This document shows positions 32,705 through 41,236 of a stretch of DNA of 64,000 nucleotides, one piece after another; position 1 is the stretch's first letter; the number at the start of each line of letters is the position of its first letter. The position numbers and the translations under genes were made by a program. Origin of the DNA: Streptomyces muensis (GTDB lineage: Bacteria > Actinomycetota > Actinomycetes > Streptomycetales > Streptomycetaceae); assembly GCF_021474425.1 (NCBI RefSeq), contig NZ_JAKEIP010000010.1, forward strand, positions 1-64,000, read 5' to 3'. The notes beneath the pieces are model-generated. The model was not told the origin of the DNA. It saw nothing but the letters and a program-made list of their open reading frames with translations, and did not search any database.

Positions 32705-34690
32705 ATGCCACGACTGCCGCGACTGCCGCGACTGCCGGGATCGCCGGGATCGCCGGGGTCGCCGGGATTGCCGAAACTGATGCGTACCCTCGTGTCGCAG
32801 CCGTCCGTGAGCCGGGCCACGGCTCTGTCGCTCGGCGAGCGGCTCAGCGCGGCCACGCATCTCGCGTCCAGCCTGGAGTACCTGACGACGGAACGCGACC
32901 GTGAGCAGGGAGGGTTCAACAACTGGGAGGTCGTGCGGGAGTCGCACCTGACACGGCCGCCCCTGGTCCTCAAGGCGCTCGACATCGTCGCCCGCCCCCG
33001 CGTCACCCGCGCACTGCACATGGCCCGAGTGGGCGCGGCGGCCGCCTTGCTGGCGCCGTCTCCCCGCGGGGTACGCGTCGCCGCGAACGCCGTGCTGTCG
33101 GGCACCTCGCTGCTGATGTACCCGGTCAACCACTACGGCACCGACGGCTCCGACCAGGTGTCCTTCCTGGTCCAGTCCGTGACCACGGTCGCGCGGGCGG
33201 GCGAGCGGAACCGGCGGCTCGTAGACGCCTGCCTGTGGTTCATCGCGCTGCAGTCGACGCTGTCGTACGCGGTGTCCGGCTGGGTGAAGCTGTCCAGCCC
33301 GACCTGGCGCAGCGGGCGGGCGCTGCCCGGAGTGATGCGGACCCTGACCTACGGGGACCGCCCCACCTGGGAACTGGCGCGCCGTCACCCGCGTGCCGCG
33401 CACGCGTTGTGCGCCGGGGTGCTGGCCCTGGAGTGCGCCTTCCCTCTCGCCTTCGTCGCCAAGGGGCGGCCGGCCCTGCTGATGGTCGGCTCCGCCGCCG
33501 CGTTCCACCTTGCCAACGCCCGTCTGATGGGGCTCGGCCGGTTCCTGTCGTCGTTCGTCTCCATGCACCCCGCCGTGCTGTACGCCGCCGGTCCGCGCGA
33601 GCGCGTCGGGGCGGAGGGCGGGATGGAGCGGCGCGACGACGCGCTGCCCGCGCTGTCCCTGGTACTGCTTGCCGCCACGCTGGGCGCCCTGCAGGTGGAC
33701 AAGGGCCGCCGACGCCGGAAGGTGTCGCGGGGCCGGGGTGACGAGCGGGAGTTCACCGCTTCCTCGGGGAACACGCTCTCGTACCGTCGTACCGGCCCCG
33801 AGGGTACGGCGGACGACGGTAATCAGCCGCTCGTCGTCCTGGAGAGCGGGCTGGTCGCGACCGCAGAACACTGGGAGTGGATCGCACGTGGGATCTCGGA
33901 GCAATTCCCCGTCGTGATCTACAACCGGGCGGGCTACGGGCCCAGTACGTATGCGGGGGACGGCGCCGAGGGATATCTGCTCGACGCGGCGGTGGATGAT
34001 CTCGTCGACCTGATCGCGCACACGGCGGGGGACCGCCCCGTCGTCGTGGCCGGTCATTCCCTGGGAGGCTACCTGGCGTTGAAGGCGGCCGACAGGATCC
34101 CGGGCCGGATCGTCGGGGCGGTACTGCTCGACTCCAGCCATCCCGCCGAGCTCCAGCGCTCGTCGCGGCAGGCACAGGGCCAGAAGGCGCTGAGTGACTC
34201 GCTCGCGCTCCTCACGGCTTCACTGAAGCTGGGCCTGGGAGCGCTGCTCACTCACCCCACCTGGGTCGACCGGCTGCCCGAGGAGGTACGGGAACTGTCG
34301 GAGGCGCAGTACCGCGACCCGGGCCTGTGGGCGGCTGGACGCCGTGAGTGGCGTGCCGTGCAGGCGGAGTTCGACGCCTTCGACGGGAAGATCCCGGACG
34401 CGGATGTCCCGCTGCTCGTCATGACGGCCGGGCACACCGCGTCCCAGGACCCGATCCAGCAGGAGTTGCACACCGAGTTGGCCGAAGGGGCACCCGGCTC
34501 CGCGCATCACGTCATCGAGGGCGCCGACCATGACTCCATCCTGACGGACCGGGACGCGGCCGGGCACGTTGTGATGCTGGTGACGAACTTCGTCGCGGGC
34601 CTCGGCAGCGGCAACCCCAAGCCCCCGAACGAGCCCCTGAACAAGCCCTTGGACGAGAAGGAGGACACCCGTGGCGACCGCACGGCATGA
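32705..34690 (+). CDS. HTTM (SdpB-like) membrane domain fused to alpha/beta hydrolase
   Basis: The 661-residue protein begins with a low-complexity repeat (PRLPRLPRLP, then GSPGSPGSPG). An HTTM-like membrane region (about residues 95-350) follows, with YPVNHYGTDGSDQVSFLVQS and YAVSGWVKLSSPTWRSG, the pattern of SdpB and vitamin-K-dependent carboxylase-related proteins. From about 375 comes an alpha/beta hydrolase with GHSLGG (nucleophile Ser452) and a His at 609 in GADHDS. SdpB is needed to mature the SDP toxin of Bacillus. A hydrolase attached to it is unusual. ATG 32705 has GGAGGGG ten nt upstream. Confidence 0.75.
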   Translation: MPRLPRLPRLPGSPGSPGSPGLPKLMRTLVSQPSVSRATALSLGERLSAATHLASSLEYLTTERDREQGGFNNWEVVRESHLTRPPLVLKALDIVARPRVTRALHMARVGAAAALLAPSPRGVRVAANAVLSGTSLLMYPVNHYGTDGSDQVSFLVQSVTTVARAGERNRRLVDACLWFIALQSTLSYAVSGWVKLSSPTWRSGRALPGVMRTLTYGDRPTWELARRHPRAAHALCAGVLALECAFPLAFVAKGRPALLMVGSAAAFHLANARLMGLGRFLSSFVSMHPAVLYAAGPRERVGAEGGMERRDDALPALSLVLLAATLGALQVDKGRRRRKVSRGRGDEREFTASSGNTLSYRRTGPEGTADDGNQPLVVLESGLVATAEHWEWIARGISEQFPVVIYNRAGYGPSTYAGDGAEGYLLDAAVDDLVDLIAHTAGDRPVVVAGHSLGGYLALKAADRIPGRIVGAVLLDSSHPAELQRSSRQAQGQKALSDSLALLTASLKLGLGALLTHPTWVDRLPEEVRELSEAQYRDPGLWAAGRREWRAVQAEFDAFDGKIPDADVPLLVMTAGHTASQDPIQQELHTELAEGAPGSAHHVIEGADHDSILTDRDAAGHVVMLVTNFVAGLGSGNPKPPNEPLNKPLDEKEDTRGDRTA

Positions 34691-35276
34691 AGTGGGCGCG
34701 GTACCGGCGGCGTCGCGCGGCGTACTCCCCCTGCTGCTCCTCGGCGGGCTCGCCGTCTGGTTCGGCGCGACTGCCGCGAGCCAGCACCCGAACCGCAGTT
34801 TCGACCGGGTCCGCGACCAGGACAAGGTCGGATTGTTGTTGCCGAACTGGAGGTTCTTCGCTCCGGAACCGGCCCAGCACGACTACCACATACTGCATCG
34901 CGTGCTGACCGCCGACGGGGGGCACACGGGCTGGGATGAGACCACGCGGATCACTCCCCGGAACTGGACACAGATGGTGTGGTTCCCGAACCGACGCCGG
35001 GAGAAGGGCCTCTTCGACGTGTGCTCCGAGTTGATCGCGCTCATGAACCGACCGGGCCTGGACGTGACTCTGTTCCCCGCCTACCGGGTGCTGCGGGACT
35101 CCGTGGACCTGACCGTGCGCGAGGCGTACGCCGACCAGGAGCCTCCGCAGGGATTCCAGTTCCTGGTCGCACGGCACACCGGACACGATCAGGGTCACGA
35201 GCCCGACTATGTCTTCCTGTCCCCGTTCGTGCCCTTGGGAGAAGCGGCACAGGATCCCGCGGCGGAGGCGGCGTGA
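34671..35276 (+). CDS. Membrane-anchored SdpA/DUF5819-like protein
   Basis: The 201-residue protein has one hydrophobic segment (about residues 18-36) and an outside domain starting VGLLLPNWRFFAPEPAQHDY, whose NWRFFAPEP motif is typical of SdpA/DUF5819 proteins (compare the WxFFT-P segment of SdpA). SdpA works with SdpB to produce an active toxin from its precursor; here the SdpB-like gene directly precedes and overlaps it by 20 bp. GGAGG lies 6 nt before the GTG start. Assignment to SdpA rather than plain DUF5819 is inferred from context. Confidence 0.65.
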   Translation: MATARHEVGAVPAASRGVLPLLLLGGLAVWFGATAASQHPNRSFDRVRDQDKVGLLLPNWRFFAPEPAQHDYHILHRVLTADGGHTGWDETTRITPRNWTQMVWFPNRRREKGLFDVCSELIALMNRPGLDVTLFPAYRVLRDSVDLTVREAYADQEPPQGFQFLVARHTGHDQGHEPDYVFLSPFVPLGEAAQDPAAEAA

Positions 35277-36796
35277 GTTCTCCGCCCGACGAGTGGGCGG
35301 GGGACAGGTCCAACGGTGCGGTCGACGCCGTCGTCGTCGGCGCCGGACCGAACGGCCTGGCCGCGGCGATCGTCCTCGCCGGGGCCGGGCTGGAGGTCGA
35401 GGTGTACGAGGCCGCGCCCACGGTCGGCGGTGGAACCCGCACAACCGAAGCGACCCTCCCCGGTTTCCACCACGACGTGTGCTCCGCAGCCCACCCCATG
35501 GGCCTGGCCTCACCCTTCTTCCGTGCCTTCGACCTCGCGGCACACGGGGTGGAGATGCTGTCGCCCGCGGTGTCGTACGCCCATCCGCTCGACGAGGGCC
35601 GCGCCGGGCTCGCCTGGCGGGACCTGGACCGCACGGTCGACGGGCTCGGCCAGGACGGACCGGCCTGGCGTTCGCTGCTCGGCACCTTGGTGGAGCGGTG
35701 GCAGGGGCTGGTCGGGGCGGCCATGTCGGACCTGCGGAGTCTCCCGGCCGACCTCGTCACGGCGGCGCGCCTCGCACTGCGCGTCGCGGAGCAGGGCTCA
35801 CCGCTGTGGGGAGCGCGCTTCCGCGGCCCCGTCGCACCGGCGTTGCTCACCGGTGTGAGCGCGCACGCCATCGCCCCACCGTGTGCCCCTGTCCCGGCCG
35901 GCGTGGGGCTGGTGCTGGCGGCTCTGGGCCACTCGGTGGGCTGGCCGATCCCGTCGGGCGGAAGCCAGCGCATCGCGGACACGATGGCCGCCGAAATACG
36001 CCGCCGCGGCGGGCGGATCCTCACTGGCCGACGCGTCGACAGTATTGCCGAACTGCCGCGCGCCCGTGCCGTTCTGCTGGACCTCACCCCCGCCGGACTG
36101 CTGCGTATCGCCGAGGACACGCTCCCCGGTCGCTACGCTCGCCGCCTGCGGTCGTACCGATACGGTGGCGGCGCCGCGTGCAAGGTCGACTTCGCCCTGT
36201 CCGGCCCGGTGCCGTGGAAGGCCTCCGGTTGCGAACTCGCCGGCACACTGCACCTGGTGGGTTCCCGGGAGGAGACGCTGGCCGTCGAACGCGAGGTCGC
36301 CGCCGGGCGGCACCCCGAACGGCCGTACGTGCTCGCCGTCCAGCCCGGCGTCGTGGACCCGACCCGCGCACCCGCCGGTCTGCACACTCTGTCCACCTAC
36401 GCGCACGTGCCGCACGGCTCCCCGGTGGATCTGGGCGACACGGTGACCGCGCAGGTGGAGCGCTTCGCGCCGGGCTTCCGTGACCTGGTGCTCGCCCGTC
36501 ACGTCGTCCCCGCCGCCAACCTGCACGAGCACAGCCTCAACCTGGTCGGCGGCGACATCGCCGGCGGTGCGCTGTCTCCGTGGCAGATGGTGATGCGTCC
36601 GGTCGCCGCCAGGGACCCGTACGCCACCCCGCTTCCCGGGGTGTACCTGTGCTCGGCATCGACTCCGCCCGGACCGGCCGTCCACGGGATGTGCGGGCTT
36701 TACGCCGCGCGGCAGGCTCTGCGGCAGTGCTTCGGAATCGCCGCCGATCCACTGGAATTGGTGCGGTCACCGTCCGGGCGCCCCGGGCAAGGCTGA
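35273..36796 (+). CDS. FAD-dependent oxidoreductase, CrtI/phytoene desaturase type
   Basis: The 507-residue protein starts with the dinucleotide-binding VVGAGPNGLAAAIVLAGAGL (residues 21-40) and VYEAAPTVGGGTRT, then has the C-terminal motif LPGVYLCSASTPPGPAVHGM that closes around FAD in this family. These enzymes desaturate or oxidise carotenoid-like lipids or, in some pathways, other hydrophobic chains. Its GTG start overlaps the previous stop (GTGA), showing translational coupling. It is the last gene of the operon. Its substrate, perhaps the peptide or a lipid partner, is unknown. Confidence 0.85.
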   Translation: MSSPPDEWAGDRSNGAVDAVVVGAGPNGLAAAIVLAGAGLEVEVYEAAPTVGGGTRTTEATLPGFHHDVCSAAHPMGLASPFFRAFDLAAHGVEMLSPAVSYAHPLDEGRAGLAWRDLDRTVDGLGQDGPAWRSLLGTLVERWQGLVGAAMSDLRSLPADLVTAARLALRVAEQGSPLWGARFRGPVAPALLTGVSAHAIAPPCAPVPAGVGLVLAALGHSVGWPIPSGGSQRIADTMAAEIRRRGGRILTGRRVDSIAELPRARAVLLDLTPAGLLRIAEDTLPGRYARRLRSYRYGGGAACKVDFALSGPVPWKASGCELAGTLHLVGSREETLAVEREVAAGRHPERPYVLAVQPGVVDPTRAPAGLHTLSTYAHVPHGSPVDLGDTVTAQVERFAPGFRDLVLARHVVPAANLHEHSLNLVGGDIAGGALSPWQMVMRPVAARDPYATPLPGVYLCSASTPPGPAVHGMCGLYAARQALRQCFGIAADPLELVRSPSGRPGQG

Positions 36797-36872
36797 GTGA
36801 TCGCGTGATGGATCGCGTGGAGGTGCGGGCTGCCGGAATCCGACCGCCCTCCTCGCGGGCGGGCCGGAGGAA

Positions 36873-37500
36873 TCACTTGCCTCCGTCGCGCATGAGAAGC
36901 ATTTCGCCGCCCACGTCGAGGGCAGCGTCCACGAAGGTCGGCAGCTTCTCACCGATCAGCCACTCGACCTCCTCGGCGTCATCGTCGTCACCGCTCGGGA
37001 GCAGCTCGTAGTCGTCGTGGATCCGGTCGGTGTCGAAACCGGCGAGTTCGGCGCGGACGCGGTCGAGGTCGGTCTTCGAGGCGAGCATGGGAAAGGCCAG
37101 GGGTCCGCGTCGGGCGCCGCGTCACGCCGAGGAAACGCCCAGCGCCGCCCCCACAGGTCGGCGAGTGCCGTCAGGCCCCAGGCTCGGAACGCCTCGTCAA
37201 GCTGGTCCCAGCCGCGTCCCGGAAGGGTCAACGCGCCGAGCGGGTGCCGAGTGCGGTGCCGAGGAGTTCCAGCAGTCATGTGTACCCGCCGGGACGGCAC
37301 GGGTCGAGTCGGCCGGCGACGATCTCCCGTAGCGCGGGCTCCACTTCAATCGCCTCGGTGGGCCGCAGCAGTTCGTGGGCGTTCGTGAGCTCCCGGATCC
37401 TGGCAAGGGCAGTCCGGACGAGTGTGTCGTCGCCGGAGCCGACCATTGCGAGGAAGGCATGCGCGTCGATGGCGTACGCCGACAGGTGCTGCTCTGCCAT
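36873..37500 (-). pseudogene. DUF7691-like gene broken by nonsense and frameshifts
   Basis: ATG 37500 encodes HLSAYAIDAHAFLAMVGSG and VEPALREIVAGRLDPCRPGG, then a TGA at 37276-37278. Reading past it in the same frame gives LLELLGTALGTRSAR and another stop. From about 37235 another frame continues LTLPGRGWDQLDEAFRAWGL, and from 37088 a third reads MLASKTDLDRVRAELAGFDT to 36873. Together these make one DUF7691-like protein of about 200 residues. At least one nonsense change and two frameshifts show real decay. Confidence 0.75.
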
Positions 37501-37567
37501 CTCGTCTTCTCTTCCTGAAGTTCTCGTCGAGGACCGGCCTGGACCGGACCGGCCCGGCATGTCGTGC

Positions 37568-40411
37568 TTACCCGTTCCGCCGCAGGAGATCGGAGAGCGC
37601 GATCCGTGACGAGACCCCGAGCTTCCGGTAGACGCGGGACAGGTGTGTCTCCACCGTGCGGGGGCTGAGGAAGAGCCGTCCGGCGATCTCTCGGGTGCGC
37701 AGACCAGTCGTCGCGAGTTCGGCGATCTCCCGTTCACGGTCGCTGAGTCGGCCGAGTGGGTGGGCGGTGCGGTTGTCCCCGGAGAGTTCGGCGCGCACCC
37801 GGGTCACCCGCTCCTGTACGAGCGCCGCACTGTAGGTGCGGGCGATCGCCTCGGCCGCGTCGAGATGGCCAAGGGCTGCTTCCCGGCCCTGGGCCTCTTC
37901 GAAGGAGCGGGTGCCGGTCGCCAGGGTCCAGGCGTGTTCGACGGGCATGTCGGCCATCCGGAAGGCGTCTGCCGCGAGGTCGAAGAGCTTGGCGGCCGCG
38001 TCGTGTTCACCGTCGGCCAGGTGGAGCTGGGCGCGGGCGCGGCGTGCGTACGCCTCCTGGACCGGCAGTCCGAGCCGCTCGGCTTCCGCCTCGGAGGCCC
38101 GGGCCAGGCGGTGTGCCTCCTCGTGGTCCCCGCACTCGAGTGTGGCCGTGGCGAGCAGAGCGAGCAGGAAGGGCCGGGAGAAGGGCCGGACCGGCGGCAG
38201 TCGATTGCCGCCCTCGCTGTCCAGCAAAGTCCGCCGACAGCCGGCGGCGTCACCGGAGAGCAGGCGGGCGTGCGCGAGCAGGCCCGTCGCCGAGGCGGTC
38301 CACCAGCTGTGACCGTTCGGGGTGGCGCGCGTCGCCTCCTCGACGAGTGCGACGGCCTCGTCGGCGTACTCACGGCCGCCGGTCCAGACGAGCGCTGTCG
38401 CGCGTATCGCCTGCGCCAGGTTGACGGCGGGTTGGACGCCGAGGGAGCGGGCCAGGGTTTCGACCTCCAGGGCATGCCGCTGGGAGGCTTCGAGGCGGCC
38501 GGTCCACTGCTCGGCCATGGCGAGTCCCAGCAGCCGGTGCAGCAGGATGGGTTGTCGGGAGCCCGTGCCGTCGGCCGCCAGCCCCCGGCCCAGGTGCCGG
38601 GCCGCATCCGGGAAGCGCTCCAGGTACAGCTCCGCGCTGCCGAGCAGGGCGAGGGTTTCCGGCGTACGGCCGGCGAGGGGGTCCGGCAAAGCGTCGACGA
38701 GCCGGGCGCAGCGGATGACCTCGTCCGTCGCCTCGTCGAGGTCACCCGCGTGGGTGGCGCACAGGGCGTTGAGGACCCGCAGCACGGTGCGGTCCGCTGT
38801 GTTCGTGCCACCCACTTCGACCGGTGTCCGCACGGCTTCCCGGAGCAGGGCACGCGCGTGGTCGTGCGTGCCGCCCAGGACATGGACCAGCCCGTACTCG
38901 ATGATCAGTTCGGCAGCCTCGGCCGGCAACGGATCGGGCAGGGGCCTGGGCAGCAGCCGGAGAGCGGTACCGGCGAGGGCCGCCGCCTCCGCGTACCGCC
39001 CGAGCTGTCGCTCTACGGCGGCGCAGACGGCGTGGGCCTGAATCAACTGCCTCTCGCCGAGAGCCGCGTGCAGGTGCCCCAGCAGTTCGTGTGCGCGGGT
39101 ACGGGCCTCGGCCAGCTGCCCGGAGGCGATCAGCGCGCGACAGCGGGCGAGTTCCATCTCGGTGCGGGCGGTGGAGTCCGTTCCCCCGTCGGGCAGGGAT
39201 TCCAGTGCCAGCCGGAGCCAGCGCGCCGCGGTCGCCGGGTCTTGTGCGGCGATCTCCGTGGCGCCCTCGGTCAGGGTGCGCGCGGCGAGAGCGGCGTCCG
39301 TGCCCAGCAGGTGCTCGGCGTGACGGGCCCGTTCGCGGGCCCGGCCACCACGGGCGGTGATGAGGTCCAGGGCGCGGCGGTGGGCCCGCAGCCGGAAGGA
39401 CACGCCGGCCCTCTCGTGCACGACATGGCCGACGACGGGATGACGGAAGGTCAGGTTGTCTTTCCAGTCGGCCGGGCGCACCAGGTCGGCCCGCTCCAGT
39501 TCGGCGAGTGCGTCGAGGGTGCGGTCCAGCCCCAGCCCGGAGACCCGGGCGAGATCCTCCGGTCGGAAGGGGCTGCCGACCACGGCCGCTGCCGAAGCGG
39601 TGATCGCCGCCTGCGCCGTCAGCGCGTCGAACTCGGCGATCAGCGGCTTCGCCTCGCGGAGCAACCCGGCGGTGTCGGTGCCCGGGCGGTCGGGCCAGTG
39701 CTCTGGGCGCCAGTCCGCCGCGACGAGAAGGCGCACGTATCGGGGATTGCCCTCAGCCGCGGCGCAGATCAGGCCCGCCGACTCCTCGGATGCGGCCGCA
39801 GCGCGGGACTCGGGTTCCCCCGAGGTGTGTCGGCCGGTGAGCATCGCGGCCACTGCTGCCGGGTCGAGGGGGCCCGGTTCGATACGCGTCACCGTGCTGG
39901 CCTGCACTCCGTCCTCCAGGGCTTCCAGCAGCTCGGGGGCCGTTTGCCTGGGGCGGTGGGCCAGGGCGAGCAGGAAGGGGCCGGGCGCCTGCGCACGGAT
40001 CAGCCGTACGATGGCCGCCGTCGAGTCGCGGTCGCACCAGTGGACGTCGTCCAGGACCAGGACACAGCCCGCCGCCCATTCTTTGGGCCGGTCGCCGAAC
40101 TCGTCGAAGTGCTTCGCACCCGAGGCCGCCCGTGGGTCGGTCTGCCGCGCCTCCCAGGCGTCCCGCAACACCTGCAACGAGGTGGTGTTTCCTCGTACGG
40201 CGCGGGCACGGACGACCGGCACTCCCCGCCGCGTGGCCAGTTCCATGAGTGCCGTGGCCAGGCGGGTCTTCCCGATGCCTGGTTCTCCGGTGATCTCCAC
40301 GACAGAGCCCCGGCCGTCGCCCAGCGCGTTCAGGGACCGTGTGAGGAGGGTGAGTTCGGTCTCCCGCCCTACAGGGCGTTCTCCGGCAGCCGGTACGTCC
40401 ACTGCGCTCAT
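37568..40411 (-). CDS. Large LuxR-family ATPase regulator (LAL)
   Basis: The 947-residue protein has an AAA/STAND ATPase domain with Walker A GEPGIGKT at 42-49 and Walker [11 protein letters not shown], a long helical TPR-like middle region (about 430-860) and a C-terminal LuxR helix-turn-helix ([20 protein letters not shown], then [20 protein letters not shown]). LAL proteins activate secondary-metabolite or catabolic genes when a ligand binds the middle region. The ATG at 40411 follows GGGAG by about 10 nt. It is 177 bp from the Lrp gene on the same strand. It may control the nearby operon, but the target is unknown. Confidence 0.9.
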   Translation of the reverse strand: MSAVDVPAAGERPVGRETELTLLTRSLNALGDGRGSVVEITGEPGIGKTRLATALMELATRRGVPVVRARAVRGNTTSLQVLRDAWEARQTDPRAASGAKHFDEFGDRPKEWAAGCVLVLDDVHWCDRDSTAAIVRLIRAQAPGPFLLALAHRPRQTAPELLEALEDGVQASTVTRIEPGPLDPAAVAAMLTGRHTSGEPESRAAAASEESAGLICAAAEGNPRYVRLLVAADWRPEHWPDRPGTDTAGLLREAKPLIAEFDALTAQAAITASAAAVVGSPFRPEDLARVSGLGLDRTLDALAELERADLVRPADWKDNLTFRHPVVGHVVHERAGVSFRLRAHRRALDLITARGGRARERARHAEHLLGTDAALAARTLTEGATEIAAQDPATAARWLRLALESLPDGGTDSTARTEMELARCRALIASGQLAEARTRAHELLGHLHAALGERQLIQAHAVCAAVERQLGRYAEAAALAGTALRLLPRPLPDPLPAEAAELIIEYGLVHVLGGTHDHARALLREAVRTPVEVGGTNTADRTVLRVLNALCATHAGDLDEATDEVIRCARLVDALPDPLAGRTPETLALLGSAELYLERFPDAARHLGRGLAADGTGSRQPILLHRLLGLAMAEQWTGRLEASQRHALEVETLARSLGVQPAVNLAQAIRATALVWTGGREYADEAVALVEEATRATPNGHSWWTASATGLLAHARLLSGDAAGCRRTLLDSEGGNRLPPVRPFSRPFLLALLATATLECGDHEEAHRLARASEAEAERLGLPVQEAYARRARAQLHLADGEHDAAAKLFDLAADAFRMADMPVEHAWTLATGTRSFEEAQGREAALGHLDAAEAIARTYSAALVQERVTRVRAELSGDNRTAHPLGRLSDREREIAELATTGLRTREIAGRLFLSPRTVETHLSRVYRKLGVSSRIALSDLLRRNG

Positions 40412-40588
40412 GAGCGCCGTTCTCCCTCGTAGGTGCGGTCGGGCGCGCATCAGGGGCGGCCTGGCCGCGGGGCGCCGTCGCAGTAACCATACAGAAGCAA
40501 ACGATTTTGCTCGACTTCGTTTTTTGAAGTGAGATCTACTCCTCGGTGTCTTATCCAATGCCGCTGTGGCGCTCGACGGTCGTTTCGG

Positions 40589-41047
40589 TCAGGGAATGTC
40601 CCAGCTGAACCGATGCACGTGGATGCCGAAGTAGGGGAAGGACTCCACGGTGCGCACGCCTGGGACGGTGCGGATCCGGTCGTTGATGATCGTGGACAGC
40701 TCGTCCATGGTCCGGCAGACGACCTCCGCGAACAGGTCGTAGGCACCGGCCGTGGACACGAGGTAGATCACGCTGTCGATGCTCTCCAGCGCCTCGATGA
40801 TCTCCTGGAGTTTGCCGTCGACATTGATGCCGAGCATGGCCATGACGGGCAGTCCCAGCTTCAACGGGTCCGTGACCGCGGCGAACTCCAGCACCCCGCG
40901 TTCCGTCAGCCGCTGCACCCGGGCCCGCACGGCCGGTGCGGACAGTCCCACCTCTTTGCCGAGGTCGGTGTACGACGCGCGGCCGTCCTGCTGGAGTCGC
41001 CGGATCAGGATCTTGTCGACTGCGTCCAGTTCGATACGAGCCGTCAC
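40589..41047 (-). CDS. Lrp/AsnC-family transcriptional regulator
   Basis: The 152-residue protein has the N-terminal helix-turn-helix (DAVDKILIRRLQQDGRASYT, LGKEVGLSAPAVRARVQRLT) and the RAM ligand-binding domain (VMAMLGINVDGKLQEIIEAL, VIYLVSTAGAYDLFAEVV). Such regulators respond to amino acids and act as octamers. GAAAGAGG lies about 5 nt before the GTG start. It is divergent from the second LAL gene, and an ACGT dyad at 41142 lies between them, a natural place for an operator. Confidence 0.9.
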   Translation of the reverse strand: MTARIELDAVDKILIRRLQQDGRASYTDLGKEVGLSAPAVRARVQRLTERGVLEFAAVTDPLKLGLPVMAMLGINVDGKLQEIIEALESIDSVIYLVSTAGAYDLFAEVVCRTMDELSTIINDRIRTVPGVRTVESFPYFGIHVHRFSWDIP

Positions 41048-41141
41048 GTGGTCCTCTTTCTTCCCCCGGTCGTCCGGACGCGACCGTAGCAACTCGGCAG
41101 GCGTCCGTCGCGGCCCGGGGGAAGGGCCCCGGTCGGCGGTT

Positions 41142-41158
41142 ACGTACGGTGCTTACGT
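41142..41158. promoter_or_regulatory. Candidate operator ACGT-N9-ACGT
   Basis: GTTACGTACGGTGCTTACGT holds two ACGT sites nine bases apart, in the divergent region between the Lrp and LAL genes, about 80 bp before the LAL start. Confidence 0.5.
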
Positions 41159-41236
41159 GTTTCCCCTGACGTAATCGCATCTGAGTTCGATAAGGCTTGG
41201 TCTCGCAGCTGACCACTGTTGTGAGGGGAGACATCG

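Noticed and set aside
29114..36796. Interpretation of the peptide operon as a lanthipeptide, lasso peptide, linaridin or daptide cluster
   Set aside because: No LanM/LanC, asparagine-synthase-type cyclase, linaridin enzymes, or daptide aminotransferase; the precursors have few or no Cys and do not end in Thr.
37643..40432. Long plus-strand open frame opposite the first LAL gene
   Set aside because: The reverse strand carries Walker and LuxR motifs; the plus reading has no recognisable domain.
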